A stretch of DNA of 7,289 bases from an uncultured Planctomycetota bacterium (lineage in GTDB: Bacteria; Planctomycetota; Planctomycetia; Pirellulales; UBA1268). The DNA lies in the NCBI GenBank assembly GCA_905477565.1, contig CAJQGO010000262.1, forward strand, positions 1 to 7,289. The letters are read 5' to 3'. Positions within the stretch are counted from its first letter, which is position 1, and the number at the start of each line of letters is the position of its first letter. A model generated the notes under the pieces. It did no database searches, was not told the DNA's origin, and saw only the letters and a list, made by a program, of their open reading frames with translations. The position numbers and the translations under genes were made by a program. Positions 1 to 7,289 of this stretch are shown in pieces.

Positions 1-450
1 CTCGGCCCCGTTGACTCTCTTATTGAGTGGGAACCATTTTCTAAACGACAACTTTCCCAATTACGCGAACAGGGCGAAACCGTTATGGTTGACTTTTCAG
101 CTGACTGGTGTCTTACCTGCAAATATAATCTCAATTTCGCTATTGAGACACCGAAGGTAAGGAATGCCCTGCGGGCGCGAAAGATTATTCCAATGCTTGC
201 GGACTGGACTGACGGATCGCCAGAAATCAAAGCAATGTTGGAAAGCCTCAATAGCAAATCAATACCGGTGCTCGCCTTCTTTCCGCCGACCACTCAAGAC
301 TCACCGAATGCATCACCTATTGTTTTGCGTGACTTGGTAACTGAATCACAAGTACTTACAGCAATCGATCAAGTGAGCGGTGCTTCCCCACCCTCCTCAG
401 ATCAAGCAGCAGATGCAGCAACCATAAACTCGAGCCCATCAGAACGCTAG
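1..450 (+). CDS. C-terminal end of DsbD-like thiol:disulfide reductase (5' partial)
   Basis: The frame is open from base 1, so the gene starts upstream; 149 residues are visible before the TAG at 448-450. They form a thioredoxin-like fold with the redox motif W-C-L-T-C-K (Cys37 and Cys40 of the fragment, bases 109-120), preceded by MVDFSAD, and a probable cis-proline in SKSIPVL (Pro89). This is the pattern of the C-terminal periplasmic domain of DsbD/DipZ-type proteins, which pass electrons from the cytoplasm through a membrane domain to periplasmic disulfide proteins. The phrases LADWTDGSPEIK and PIVLRDL resemble planctomycete members from memory. The final 20 or so residues are a Ser/Ala/Pro-rich tail, probably disordered. 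The membrane part lies outside the window, so a free-standing thioredoxin-domain protein cannot be excluded. A 201-base gap separates it from the sugar genes, so it is probably not in their operon. Confidence 0.85.
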   Translation, partial: LGPVDSLIEWEPFSKRQLSQLREQGETVMVDFSADWCLTCKYNLNFAIETPKVRNALRARKIIPMLADWTDGSPEIKAMLESLNSKSIPVLAFFPPTTQDSPNASPIVLRDLVTESQVLTAIDQVSGASPPSSDQAADAATINSSPSER

Positions 451-494
451 CCGTCTTGAACTTATACAAAGAGCAACCGTCTTACTTTGTGGGA

Positions 495-508
495 CGAAAA
501 CGGTTTCA
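495..508. promoter_or_regulatory. LacI/GalR-type operator-like palindrome upstream of the xylosidase operon
   Basis: The sequence CGAAAACGGTTTCA is a near-perfect inverted repeat centred on CG. In the 12-base core five of six base pairs are symmetrical. It matches 13 of 14 positions of the cre-type consensus TGWAANCGNTNWCA, and also 13 of 14 when read on the other strand. Sites with a central CG and flanking A/T half-sites are typical of LacI/GalR-family repressors, which often control sugar-use operons. It lies 143 bases before the GH43 start, in the only intergenic gap large enough to hold a promoter. No regulator gene is visible here, and no convincing -35/-10 pair could be placed around it, so its role as operator is inferred. 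Confidence 0.5.
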
Positions 509-524
509 CTCAGCGAATCATCTG

Positions 525-538
525 AAGGCTAGCCTTTT
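525..538 (+). terminator. Short palindrome with T run, weak terminator candidate
   Basis: AAGGCTAGCCTT is a perfect 12-base palindrome followed by two more T. As RNA it could form only a four-pair stem with a four-base loop, much weaker than a usual intrinsic terminator. It could end the upstream DsbD-like transcript, but it could equally be a protein site or chance. Confidence 0.15.
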
Positions 539-651
539 CACTCCCGGCCTGTAGGTTGATGATTCATTGGATGGTAGGATGAAATCTTGGATCTGCATGG
601 GCAACGATCTTTCAGTTTGCCGCTTTTTTATCCAGGTATAACTACGGGACA

Positions 652-2202
652 ATGACACACATTAGAAACCCTATTTTACCAGGGTTTAACCCTGACCCTT
701 CAATCTGTCGGGCAGGTGCTGACTTCTATATAGCGACATCGACCTTCGAATGGTTTCCAGGTGTCCAAATTCATCATTCTCGTGATCTTGTTCATTGGAA
801 CCTCATCACACATGCGTTGGATGAAAAACGACTGCTCGATCTCCAGGGTGTTCCTAGTTCAGGTGGCATTTGGGCCCCTGCCCTGAGCTTTCATAAAGAC
901 CTTTTTTATCTTTGTTATACGGTTGTGCATCAGCACGAGGCCGCCACCAAGGACACGCCGAACTTTCTGGTTACATCACCATCCATTTTTGGCCCTTGGT
1001 CGGACCCCGTCTATATCAATTCCTCTGGCTTCGACCCGTCGCTTTTTCATGATGACGACGGCAAAAAATATTGGCTGAATATGGTGTGGGACCACCGTCC
1101 AGAACACCATCCATTTTACGGAATCGTAAAGCAGGAAATCGACTCAACAACTTTCCAACTTATTGGTACACCCAAGCTTATTTTCAAAGGTACAGAAATT
1201 GGCCTTACTGAGGGGCCACACATTTACAAAAAAGATTCCTTCTATTATTTGCTAACCGCTGAGGGTGGCACTGAGTACGACCACGCAGTCACACTTGCCC
1301 GTTCCAAGAACATTGATGGGCCCTATGAGGTACATCCTCACAACCCGGTTTTGACATCGAAAGGCGACAGCACCCTTGCCCTCCAGAAAGCAGGGCACGC
1401 GAGCCTTGTGCACACTCAAGGAGGACAGTGGTACATGCCACACCTGTGTGGACGGCCTCTGCCTGGCACACAACGGTGTAACCTTGGACGAGAAACTGCT
1501 ATTCAGAAAATGGAATGGCGAGATGACGGGTGGCTTTATGTGGCGGGTGGGGGAAACAATCCAAAAGAGACCGTTGACGCTCCGGATTTACCGTTGCATC
1601 CCTGGCCTGAACTTGAGCCGAAGGTTGCATTCACATCTCCTCATTACGCAACACCCCGTGGTCCCGCCAGTACTATCGAGCCAACTGATACCATTTTAAA
1701 GTTACATGGCTCAGAATCCCTCGAATCCTGTTTTCCTAAGTCACTGTTCGCGCGGCGTCTCACTAATCACAATCTAACCGCAACGACACACCTGACGTTT
1801 TCGCCGAACTCATTTCAGCAGATGGCCGGTCTCACTGCGTACTACAACAACAGACTCTTTCATCACCTCTATCTTTCACATGACGATATAGCTGGCTATT
1901 GTCTTCATATTCACAGCTGTGATGATGGGGTTTCCTGTTTTCCACTTGGGACGGAACCTCTTTCGGTCGAGTGCAACGACATTTTTCTTCGCGCACGTTT
2001 TGAGGGGAGCAGCCTACAGTTTTCGTGGTCGCCCGATGGCAACACGTTTTCACCAGTCGGACCAGTACTCGATGCATCTATTCTTTCTGATGATTACGGA
2101 AAGCACCTAGACTTCACAGGCACGTTTGTTGGTATGACATGCGTTGACCTAACTGGCATGAACGCCCTTGCCGAATTCCACTTCCTTGAATTCCTAACCT
2201 AA
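652..2202 (+). CDS. GH43 beta-xylosidase, cytoplasmic (XynB3/SXA type, likely subfamily 11)
   Basis: This 516-residue glycoside hydrolase probably releases xylose from the non-reducing end of xylo-oligosaccharides by inversion. Residues 1 to about 305 form the five-bladed beta-propeller: NPDPS holds the catalytic base Asp15, GFDPSLF the pKa-modulating Asp128, and TEGPH the catalytic acid Glu187. These are the same numbers as the known catalytic residues of Geobacillus XynB3. The segment around residues 266-295 (CGRPLPGTQRCNLGRETAIQ) is typical of this branch. Residues about 320-514 are the C-terminal beta-sandwich, ending in the characteristic FTGTFVGMTCVDLTG. Length is normal for the family. 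There is no signal peptide, so it should work in the cytoplasm on imported sugars. The frame is open upstream to 583 but 652 is its first ATG and puts the catalytic Asp at the expected place. No clear Shine-Dalgarno is seen. The stop is 21 bases before the transporter. Some relatives also cleave alpha-L-arabinofuranosides, or beta-1,3-linked xylose. Confidence 0.93.
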   Translation: MTHIRNPILPGFNPDPSICRAGADFYIATSTFEWFPGVQIHHSRDLVHWNLITHALDEKRLLDLQGVPSSGGIWAPALSFHKDLFYLCYTVVHQHEAATKDTPNFLVTSPSIFGPWSDPVYINSSGFDPSLFHDDDGKKYWLNMVWDHRPEHHPFYGIVKQEIDSTTFQLIGTPKLIFKGTEIGLTEGPHIYKKDSFYYLLTAEGGTEYDHAVTLARSKNIDGPYEVHPHNPVLTSKGDSTLALQKAGHASLVHTQGGQWYMPHLCGRPLPGTQRCNLGRETAIQKMEWRDDGWLYVAGGGNNPKETVDAPDLPLHPWPELEPKVAFTSPHYATPRGPASTIEPTDTILKLHGSESLESCFPKSLFARRLTNHNLTATTHLTFSPNSFQQMAGLTAYYNNRLFHHLYLSHDDIAGYCLHIHSCDDGVSCFPLGTEPLSVECNDIFLRARFEGSSLQFSWSPDGNTFSPVGPVLDASILSDDYGKHLDFTGTFVGMTCVDLTGMNALAEFHFLEFLT

Positions 2203-2223
2203 AACTCAGACTGGGCATGCATT

Positions 2224-3570
2224 ATGGAAAGCACTCGACTTTCACCCATTGAAAAAATTGGATACGGCCTCGGTGACTTCGGCTCGAATGTCGTATTCCA
2301 AACAATAATCATTCTTCTTCCTTCTTTTTACACTGATGTCTTTGGACTCGCGCCTGCAGCAATGGCAACAATGTTCCTTGCGGTTCGTCTACTCGATACA
2401 GTTACTGATCCCATCATGGGGGTGATTGCTGACAATACAACTACACGTTGGGGAAAATTTCGACCCTATCTTCTTTGGTTTTCCATCCCATTTGCTGTGG
2501 TATTCGTGCTCACGTACTGGACGCCAGACCTTGCCGGGAATGCCAAACTCCTTTACGCCTATGGGACTTATACCGTTCTGATGTTGCTCTACACCGTCGT
2601 CAATATTCCGTATTGCGCACTTGGTGGAGTCATAACCTCTGATTCACAGGAGCGTGTCTCCGCAAATTCCTACCGATTCTTTCTTGCGACCTCGGCTGGT
2701 GTTCTTATCACTTTTTTCGGACCAACTCTTATTACGTATTTTGGCAAGGGTGATGATAAAGTGGGATACCCCTGGGCGATGGCAGCCTTCAGCGTGCTGG
2801 CTGTTCTCGCATTCTTTGGCTGTTTTGCTTTGACCAAGGAGCGAGTAGTCGAGGCACAGCCTACCAAAGGTACGTTTTGGTCAGACGTTGGCACCTTAGT
2901 AAGAAATGATCAATGGATGATCGTCGCGATGCTTGGCCTGGTCTCATTGATCGCTATTGTTCTTCGCGCTGGCACGGCCGCCTACTACATCAAATGGGTT
3001 GTTGGCCGACCTGACCTGACCGCTCAGTTTCTCACAGCTGGCACCTTTGCTGCAATGATTGGTGCAGCCTTCGCGGCCCCACTGACAGCTAAATTTGATA
3101 AGGGGCCGTCTTACGCAATGCTCCAGGTAGTCATTGTCATCGGCTCAATCGGTATTTATTTCACGCCGCCGACCAACCTTGGAATAATTTTTGGACTTTA
3201 CATACTTGTTAACTTCCTTACACAGATGGCTGCGCCAATTCTCTTCTCCATGATTGCTGACACCGCTGACTACGGGGAACTTAAGACTGGGCGCCGCGTA
3301 ACTGGTCTTGTTTTTTCTGGTGTCCTTTTTGCGATTAAACTTGGCATAGCAATCGCTGGCTTCTGCATTGGTACAGTGCTGGCCTCGTATGGCTATGATG
3401 GAGATGCTACAGAACAAACCCCTCGTGCTCTGCAGGGCATACTTCTTGCAATCTCGCTTTTACCTGCACTTGGTCATTTTCTCCTTATTCCAATCGTATT
3501 TTTCTACCGACTGAGTTCACAACGCTGCATTGAAATACGACAGAATCTTGATGCACACTCAGTTCAATAA
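2224..3570 (+). CDS. GPH-family sugar:cation symporter (MelB/XylP-like)
   Basis: This 448-residue membrane protein belongs to the glycoside-pentoside-hexuronide:cation symporters of the major facilitator superfamily, with about twelve hydrophobic segments and a hydrophilic central loop near 204-230. Family marks are SPIEKIGYGLGDFGSN at the N-terminus; RLLDTVTDP, whose Arg55, Asp58 and Asp62 align with MelB Arg52, Asp55 and Asp59 of the cation site; RWGKFRPY at 75-82; and ADTADYGELKTGRR (345-358), followed by Lys372 in FAIKLG, which corresponds to the conserved MelB Lys377. It should carry a sugar with Na+ or H+ across the inner membrane. Its place 21 bases after a xylosidase and 14 bases before a secreted glycosidase points to xylose or xylo-oligosaccharides, but the sequence does not fix the substrate. 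Length is usual. An ATG at 2216 is out of frame. No clear ribosome site precedes the start. Confidence 0.92.
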   Translation: MESTRLSPIEKIGYGLGDFGSNVVFQTIIILLPSFYTDVFGLAPAAMATMFLAVRLLDTVTDPIMGVIADNTTTRWGKFRPYLLWFSIPFAVVFVLTYWTPDLAGNAKLLYAYGTYTVLMLLYTVVNIPYCALGGVITSDSQERVSANSYRFFLATSAGVLITFFGPTLITYFGKGDDKVGYPWAMAAFSVLAVLAFFGCFALTKERVVEAQPTKGTFWSDVGTLVRNDQWMIVAMLGLVSLIAIVLRAGTAAYYIKWVVGRPDLTAQFLTAGTFAAMIGAAFAAPLTAKFDKGPSYAMLQVVIVIGSIGIYFTPPTNLGIIFGLYILVNFLTQMAAPILFSMIADTADYGELKTGRRVTGLVFSGVLFAIKLGIAIAGFCIGTVLASYGYDGDATEQTPRALQGILLAISLLPALGHFLLIPIVFFYRLSSQRCIEIRQNLDAHSVQ

Positions 3571-3584
3571 CCCCATAGACACCC

Positions 3585-3638
3585 ATGAAATCTGCACTTT
3601 TAGTAATCCTCTGTTTGTTTGCTGACCACGCCTTTGCT
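3585..3638 (+). other. Signal peptide of the fusion enzyme
   Basis: Residues 1-18 show a Lys at position 2, a hydrophobic core [10 protein letters not shown] and an A-F-A end, giving a likely signal peptidase I cut between Ala18 and Gln19. The Cys at position 10 lies in VILC, which lacks the small residue needed just before a lipobox cysteine, so a lipoprotein is unlikely. This places all three catalytic domains outside the cytoplasm. It also supports ATG 3585 as the true start. Confidence 0.8.
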
Positions 3639-6600
3639 CAAGAAATTAAAGGAAAATTCACCCCGCCTGCTGGAAAGGTGCTTGTCTTTGCTGGACAGGA
3701 CAATATCTCGGTTGGAGGCACTGAAAAATACAACAAAGGTTACGTTGATACCGTCGGAGTCCCTGCGGGCATCACCCACTATATTTATTTCTCTGAAGGG
3801 TGGACAAATGGGTTTGGGCGGACATTCCCTATGGGGTCCGTTGCAGGGCTGAATTCTGAGGTGGAATGGGCTGCTGGTCCAATGTGCCAAAAGGCATATT
3901 TAGATTCACCACGACTCAAAGAATGCGTCATGCATGTTTCCATTTCGATGGAAGGTGGTGGAGAGGTCAAAGTCGCGAATGGTGCCTTCGACCACCTCAT
4001 TGACGAATTTGTTCAATTCATTGCAGACCATCCTGACCGCGTTTTCTTTATACGGATAGGATATGAATTTGATGGAAGTTGGAATAAATACCAACCTGAT
4101 AGTTATAAAAAAGCATTTCGAAGAATTGTAGATTTCCTGCGCAGGCGAAATCTTTCAAACTATGCAATCGTCTTCGCGTCTTCGAGTACCGTGAAGCCCG
4201 GACAGTTCGAAGAGTATGACCCAGGCTCAGAATACTATGACTGGATTGGCTACTCGTGGTGGGGCAACGAAAAAAAGTTTGGTGATGCCGCCCCAGCTCT
4301 CGCCTATGCCCGCAAACTCAAAAAGCCAGTTTTTGTTGCAGAGTCAACAGCTCGGGGACACTACTTTGATAAAGAGGATTCGGAAGAACTGTGGTCTGCC
4401 TGGTTTGAAAAATTTTTCCAACACATTGAAAAGAATAAAGATGTCATCCGAGCGGTCTCCTACATCAATGCTGATTGGGACGGTCAAGACATGTGGGACG
4501 GATGGGGTCAAACCCGTATTGAAACCAATCCACTTGTACAACAAAGATGGCAAAAGAGGATGGCTGAGAGTGCTTTTATTAACGCTACTGACAACCCACA
4601 TAAAGCGATTGGTTTCACTTCACCGGTAACGCACACACAGGGCAGTAATTCCACTCAACCTCCATATAAAGATGCGTCTCTACCCATCTCTAATCGAGTC
4701 GAGGATCTACTTGCTCGTATGAGCATCGAAGAGAAAGTAGCACAAATTACTGGCTGGTGGTTTCACGATGAGCGGAAACTTCAACGTGAGGGCGATATCT
4801 TCACTGCTGAGTTCTATGGAGAGAAGTGTCCGCATGGCATCGGTGAACTTGGTCCTCTGCATAACCTTTCTATCGACGAAGACGTGCGACATTATGCTGC
4901 GATTCAAGAATACTTTCGAAATCGAACCCGACTCGGTATCCCGGCAATTCTCCACGATGAAGCTGCTCATGGCTTCATGAAGTATCAGGCGAATTCATTT
5001 CCTGCACCGATTGGACTTGCCTGCTCGTGGAACCCCTCTTTGCTTGAAGATATCTACTCGTGTGCGGCACAGGAGGCGCGGTCACGTGGTGTTGCCCATG
5101 TTCTTTCACCTGTGGTTGATGTAGCACGTGAACTTCGCTGGGGTCGTGTCGATGAAACGCTTGGAGAAGACCCTTTTCTGGTTGGACAACTTGGGGCAGC
5201 GATGGTGCGGGGTTTGCAAGGATCGGACAATGGAACAATTAAGCGCGACCACGTGGCCGCTACACTCAAACACTTTGCAGGCTATGCCGGCACGGCAGGA
5301 GGACGAAACAGGTCGCCCTACCCAAACGGCATGAGGCATCTTCTGGATACTGAAATCCCACCATTTCGATATGTGATCAAGAACGCACGGCCAGCATCGG
5401 TCATGGCCGCATTTAATGAAATTGACGGACTCCCCTGCCATATCAATCAATGGATGCTTCAGGATGTCCTACGCGACAGACTTGGTTTTGACGGATTACT
5501 TGTCGGAGATTACCAGGGTCTGAACCTTGTCCGCTGGTACCAAAAGATTGGAACAAGTGATGCTGATGTTGGAAAAATGGCATTGGAGTCAGGGCTCCAA
5601 TTAGAACTCCCAAATGCCTTTGGATACAAACACCTGACGAAATTGGTGGAAAGTGGACGGGTAAACGAAACACTCATTGATACGGCTGTTCGTGAGATGC
5701 TTTCACTAAAGTTTCGACTCGGTCTTTTCGAGGCGCCAATGGTTCTCGATGCAGCGAAGGCCGAAAAGCTCGCCGCTTCATCAGAAACGAATTCCCTCAC
5801 AACAGAGGCAGCACGTCAATCAATCGTCTTACTAAAAAATGAGGGCAACCTTCTGCCACTCAAATTAGGCAGCCATAAAAACATCGCTGTTATCGGACCG
5901 AATGCTGCCGTTTGCAGACTCGGCAACTACTCTGGTATGCCACAAAAAACAGTATCGCTTGTCGAAGGTATCCGTGACTACGTTGGAAACTCGGCCACAG
6001 TCAAGCATGCAGAAGGATGTCAGATAGCCACAAATGACACAGGAAACTCTTACAAGAACTGGCGTTATGTTGACGAAATACATTTTGCAAGCCTCGAAGA
6101 CAACCAGGAGCGTATACAGGCGGCCGTTGAATTAGCACAAAGTTCTGACCTTGTTGTGCTTGCTTTGGGTGAAAACGTTCTTCTCTCGCGTGAAGCCTGG
6201 GGGGAAAATCATATTGGCGACAGAACAACATTCGAGCTTACGACGTCTCAACAGGAGCTAGCGGCGAAAGTATTAGACACCGGGAAACCGGTAGTTCTTA
6301 TTCTCAACAATGGAAAACCTATTGTTCTCGGGGAGACCGCATCGAGAATTCCCGCTATCCTGACTGCTCACTATGCGGGTCAGCAAACGGGCACTGCGGT
6401 TGCAGAAATACTTTTCGGCAAAACGAATCCAGCCGGCAAACTCACAATCTCCTGGCCCCGAACAGTTGGTCATATTCCAGCACACTACAGCCAGCATGGC
6501 AGTTCCCTGGTGTTTGACTACGTTGACTCCCCTCGTACGCCTGCATATTCATTTGGCCACGGTTTAAGCTATTCATCCTTCGAATATACAAATGTGTCCC

Positions 6601-7289
6601 TCTCTGGTGAGACAATTCAAGAGGGGCAGACGGTTGATGTGTCCTTCACTCTAACGAATACAAGTCAACGCGAGGGAACAGAAATCTCTCAGGTCTACGT
6701 CTCAGGTGAAGAATTTGACATTGCAAGGCCTTCCCTCGAACTGAAGGGGTTTGCACGCACAACGCTTCGTCCGGGTGAATCGAAGGAAATCACTGTAACA
6801 CTTCAGGCCGATGACCTATTTTTTCATGACATGGATCTGAACCGAGTGCTCCCAAAGGGAAAATATCTTGTTCGTGTCGGCGGTAGTTCAACAAGCCTTT
6901 CAGAGCCACTTACGCTGAGCACAATCCCGACGGCAAAGAACATTGCAGACGTATCACAAACAATCACGGCTGCAAAACCAATTACACCCCCCGTGCAACC
7001 ACGCACCAAGCCGGCTTTAGAACCAGTCTCGTTTCAAAAGAAGAAACCAAATGTTTTGTTTATCGCAATCGATGACCTACGCCCCGAACTAGGATGTTAC
7101 GGCAAACATGTGATATCACCTCATATTGACAAACTTGCCGCATCAGGCACGCAGTTCAATCGCGCCTACTGCCAGCAGGCTGTCTGTGGTGCATCCCGCC
7201 TCTCTCTCATGGGTGGACTCTATCCAACGAACACACGAGAGCAGACCTTTCATGTAAACGGTTGGCGTGAAAGGCACCCAGACCTCGTC
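3585..7289 (+). CDS. Secreted fusion: GH26-like endo-glycosidase + GH3 beta-glycosidase + type I sulfatase (3' partial)
   Basis: One reading frame runs from ATG 3585 to the window edge: 1235 codons with no stop, read codon by codon. Domains in order are a signal peptide (1-18), a GH26-like TIM barrel (about 20-335), a short linker (337-362), a full GH3 enzyme (about 365-1112), a Pro/Thr-rich linker (1111-1153) and the start of an S1-type sulfatase (1154 on). All catalytic landmarks reached are intact: Glu161 and Glu253 (GH26), Asp642 (GH3), Cys1201 (sulfatase). The sulfatase part has no ATG in frame after Met1083 other than one inside its own fold, and no second signal peptide, so it is not a separate gene run together. 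Sulfatases of this kind are usually about 450-500 residues, so the whole chain may reach about 1600. The gene follows the transporter by 14 bases and is probably cotranscribed. Likely job: extracytoplasmic breakdown and desulfation of one polysaccharide. Individual domain calls are secure at family level; substrate is not known. Confidence 0.92.
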   Translation, partial: MKSALLVILCLFADHAFAQEIKGKFTPPAGKVLVFAGQDNISVGGTEKYNKGYVDTVGVPAGITHYIYFSEGWTNGFGRTFPMGSVAGLNSEVEWAAGPMCQKAYLDSPRLKECVMHVSISMEGGGEVKVANGAFDHLIDEFVQFIADHPDRVFFIRIGYEFDGSWNKYQPDSYKKAFRRIVDFLRRRNLSNYAIVFASSSTVKPGQFEEYDPGSEYYDWIGYSWWGNEKKFGDAAPALAYARKLKKPVFVAESTARGHYFDKEDSEELWSAWFEKFFQHIEKNKDVIRAVSYINADWDGQDMWDGWGQTRIETNPLVQQRWQKRMAESAFINATDNPHKAIGFTSPVTHTQGSNSTQPPYKDASLPISNRVEDLLARMSIEEKVAQITGWWFHDERKLQREGDIFTAEFYGEKCPHGIGELGPLHNLSIDEDVRHYAAIQEYFRNRTRLGIPAILHDEAAHGFMKYQANSFPAPIGLACSWNPSLLEDIYSCAAQEARSRGVAHVLSPVVDVARELRWGRVDETLGEDPFLVGQLGAAMVRGLQGSDNGTIKRDHVAATLKHFAGYAGTAGGRNRSPYPNGMRHLLDTEIPPFRYVIKNARPASVMAAFNEIDGLPCHINQWMLQDVLRDRLGFDGLLVGDYQGLNLVRWYQKIGTSDADVGKMALESGLQLELPNAFGYKHLTKLVESGRVNETLIDTAVREMLSLKFRLGLFEAPMVLDAAKAEKLAASSETNSLTTEAARQSIVLLKNEGNLLPLKLGSHKNIAVIGPNAAVCRLGNYSGMPQKTVSLVEGIRDYVGNSATVKHAEGCQIATNDTGNSYKNWRYVDEIHFASLEDNQERIQAAVELAQSSDLVVLALGENVLLSREAWGENHIGDRTTFELTTSQQELAAKVLDTGKPVVLILNNGKPIVLGETASRIPAILTAHYAGQQTGTAVAEILFGKTNPAGKLTISWPRTVGHIPAHYSQHGSSLVFDYVDSPRTPAYSFGHGLSYSSFEYTNVSLSGETIQEGQTVDVSFTLTNTSQREGTEISQVYVSGEEFDIARPSLELKGFARTTLRPGESKEITVTLQADDLFFHDMDLNRVLPKGKYLVRVGGSSTSLSEPLTLSTIPTAKNIADVSQTITAAKPITPPVQPRTKPALEPVSFQKKKPNVLFIAIDDLRPELGCYGKHVISPHIDKLAASGTQFNRAYCQQAVCGASRLSLMGGLYPTNTREQTFHVNGWRERHPDLV
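3642..4589 (+). other. GH26-like catalytic domain (clan GH-A TIM barrel), residues about 20-335
   Basis: The best landmark is [13 protein letters not shown], where Glu161 (4065-4067) sits as the acid/base, followed by [13 protein letters not shown]. The nucleophile is Glu253 (4341-4343) in [24 protein letters not shown] lies between them, as in GH26. The opening [15 protein letters not shown] resembles, from memory, the marine endo-beta-1,3-xylanase branch of GH26, whose members also carry an RIGYEF motif. Mannanase-like or another clan GH-A activity remains possible. No carbohydrate-binding module is seen. Confidence 0.72.
4677..6920 (+). other. GH3 beta-glycosidase module with FnIII-like end, residues about 365-1112
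   Basis: All three usual GH3 parts are present. The TIM barrel has HDEAAHG (457-463), [28 protein letters not shown] (Lys562, His563) and [11 protein letters not shown] with nucleophile Asp642 (5508-5510). The alpha/beta sandwich has [13 protein letters not shown] and [20 protein letters not shown], in which Glu870 or Glu874 is the acid/base candidate, then [13 protein letters not shown]. The FnIII-like domain begins after [14 protein letters not shown] and contains [12 protein letters not shown]. It should remove single beta-linked sugars by a retaining mechanism; the motifs fit the beta-xylosidase/beta-glucosidase branch. The residue before the nucleophile is Gly where Ser is usual. Confidence 0.9.
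6915..7043 (+). other. Interdomain linker between GH3 and sulfatase, residues about 1111-1153
   Basis: After the GH3 FnIII-like fold, the chain passes through about 43 residues rich in Thr, Pro, Ala and Lys (for example [15 protein letters not shown]) and then directly into the first sulfatase strand. There is no hydrophobic leader and no ATG in this stretch. This is what a true flexible tether looks like, and not what a lost stop codon before an independent secreted sulfatase would leave. Confidence 0.75.
7044..7289 (+). other. N-terminal part of type I sulfatase domain (iduronate-2-sulfatase-like)
   Basis: The visible 82 residues start [19 protein letters not shown], whose Asp1163 and Asp1164 are the expected calcium ligands. 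They continue with [21 protein letters not shown] and the formylglycine signature C-G-A-S-R with Cys1201 (7185-7187) and Arg1205. The order and wording closely follow human iduronate-2-sulfatase and bacterial relatives. Sulfatases of this family hydrolyse sulfate esters after the Cys is oxidised to formylglycine. The rest of the domain, including most substrate-choosing residues, is beyond the window. Confidence 0.92.

Noticed and set aside
463..468. TATACA as a -10 box close to the operator-like site
   Set aside because: No acceptable -35 lies 16-18 bases upstream, where the DsbD-like coding end is.
450..484. Short direct repeat CCGTCTT (451-457 and 478-484)
   Set aside because: Seven bases only, with no third copy seen and no link to a mobile element; likely chance.
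616..642. Possible promoter TTTGCC ... TATAAC just before the GH43 start
   Set aside because: TATAAC is a fair -10 but the -35 matches only three of six bases at 15-base spacing, and it would leave almost no leader; not enough to call.
1376..1699. Overlapping + strand ORF of 107 codons inside the GH43 gene, and - strand ORFs at 1252-1473 and 1832-2077
   Set aside because: The GH43 frame across this span carries continuous family motifs; the alternative frames give Cys/His/Arg-rich peptides with no recognisable domain.
4216..4629. 137-codon + strand ORF inside the GH26-like region
   Set aside because: It lies out of frame with the long fusion ORF, whose frame here encodes the YDWIGY segment and the nucleophile Glu253; the alternative peptide is Lys/Thr-rich and matches nothing.
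5106..5450. 114-codon - strand ORF with Cys/His residues suggesting a zinc site
   Set aside because: It is the antisense of the best conserved GH3 barrel stretch (KHFAGY, NEIDG); the Cys/His content follows from the complementary codons.
1..7289. tRNA, rRNA, CRISPR arrays, insertion sequences, toxin-antitoxin or defence genes
   Set aside because: Nearly all bases are covered by four metabolic or redox genes on one strand; no repeat arrays, transposase motifs or terminal inverted repeats were seen.

Overview
The window looks like a piece of a planctomycete genome, probably a marine member of the Pirellulaceae. This rests on remembered family resemblance: the DsbD-type thioredoxin end at the left edge, a secreted sulfatase of the iduronate-2-sulfatase type, starts without clear Shine-Dalgarno sequences, and a carbohydrate cluster that includes a sulfatase. 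By eye the base composition is near half G+C. Everything seen is on the + strand.

Layout. Bases 1-450 are the 3' end of a DsbD-like thiol:disulfide reductase gene, probably unrelated to what follows. Bases 451-651 are the only real intergenic space and hold a 14-bp operator-like palindrome of the LacI/GalR type. Three tightly spaced genes follow, with gaps of 21 and 14 bases: a cytoplasmic GH43 beta-xylosidase (652-2202), a GPH-family sugar:cation symporter (2224-3570), and a very large secreted enzyme that starts at 3585 and is still open at the window edge (3585-7289, 1235 codons without a stop).

The large frame is the main discovery. One uninterrupted reading frame encodes a signal peptide, a GH26-like TIM-barrel glycosidase, a complete three-part GH3 beta-glycosidase, a proline-rich linker, and the start of a type I sulfatase with its formylglycine site. 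This is an endo-glycosidase, exo-glycosidase and desulfating enzyme on one chain. I read every codon of this frame line by line and found no stop and no frame change.

Working model (inference): the secreted fusion cuts a sulfated, probably xylose-containing polysaccharide, trims the ends and removes sulfate; the symporter imports short xylo-oligosaccharides; the cytoplasmic GH43 enzyme finishes them to xylose. A LacI-type regulator could control the operon from the site near 495-508. A marine sulfated xylan, possibly beta-1,3-linked, is the best guess for substrate but is not proven by the sequence.
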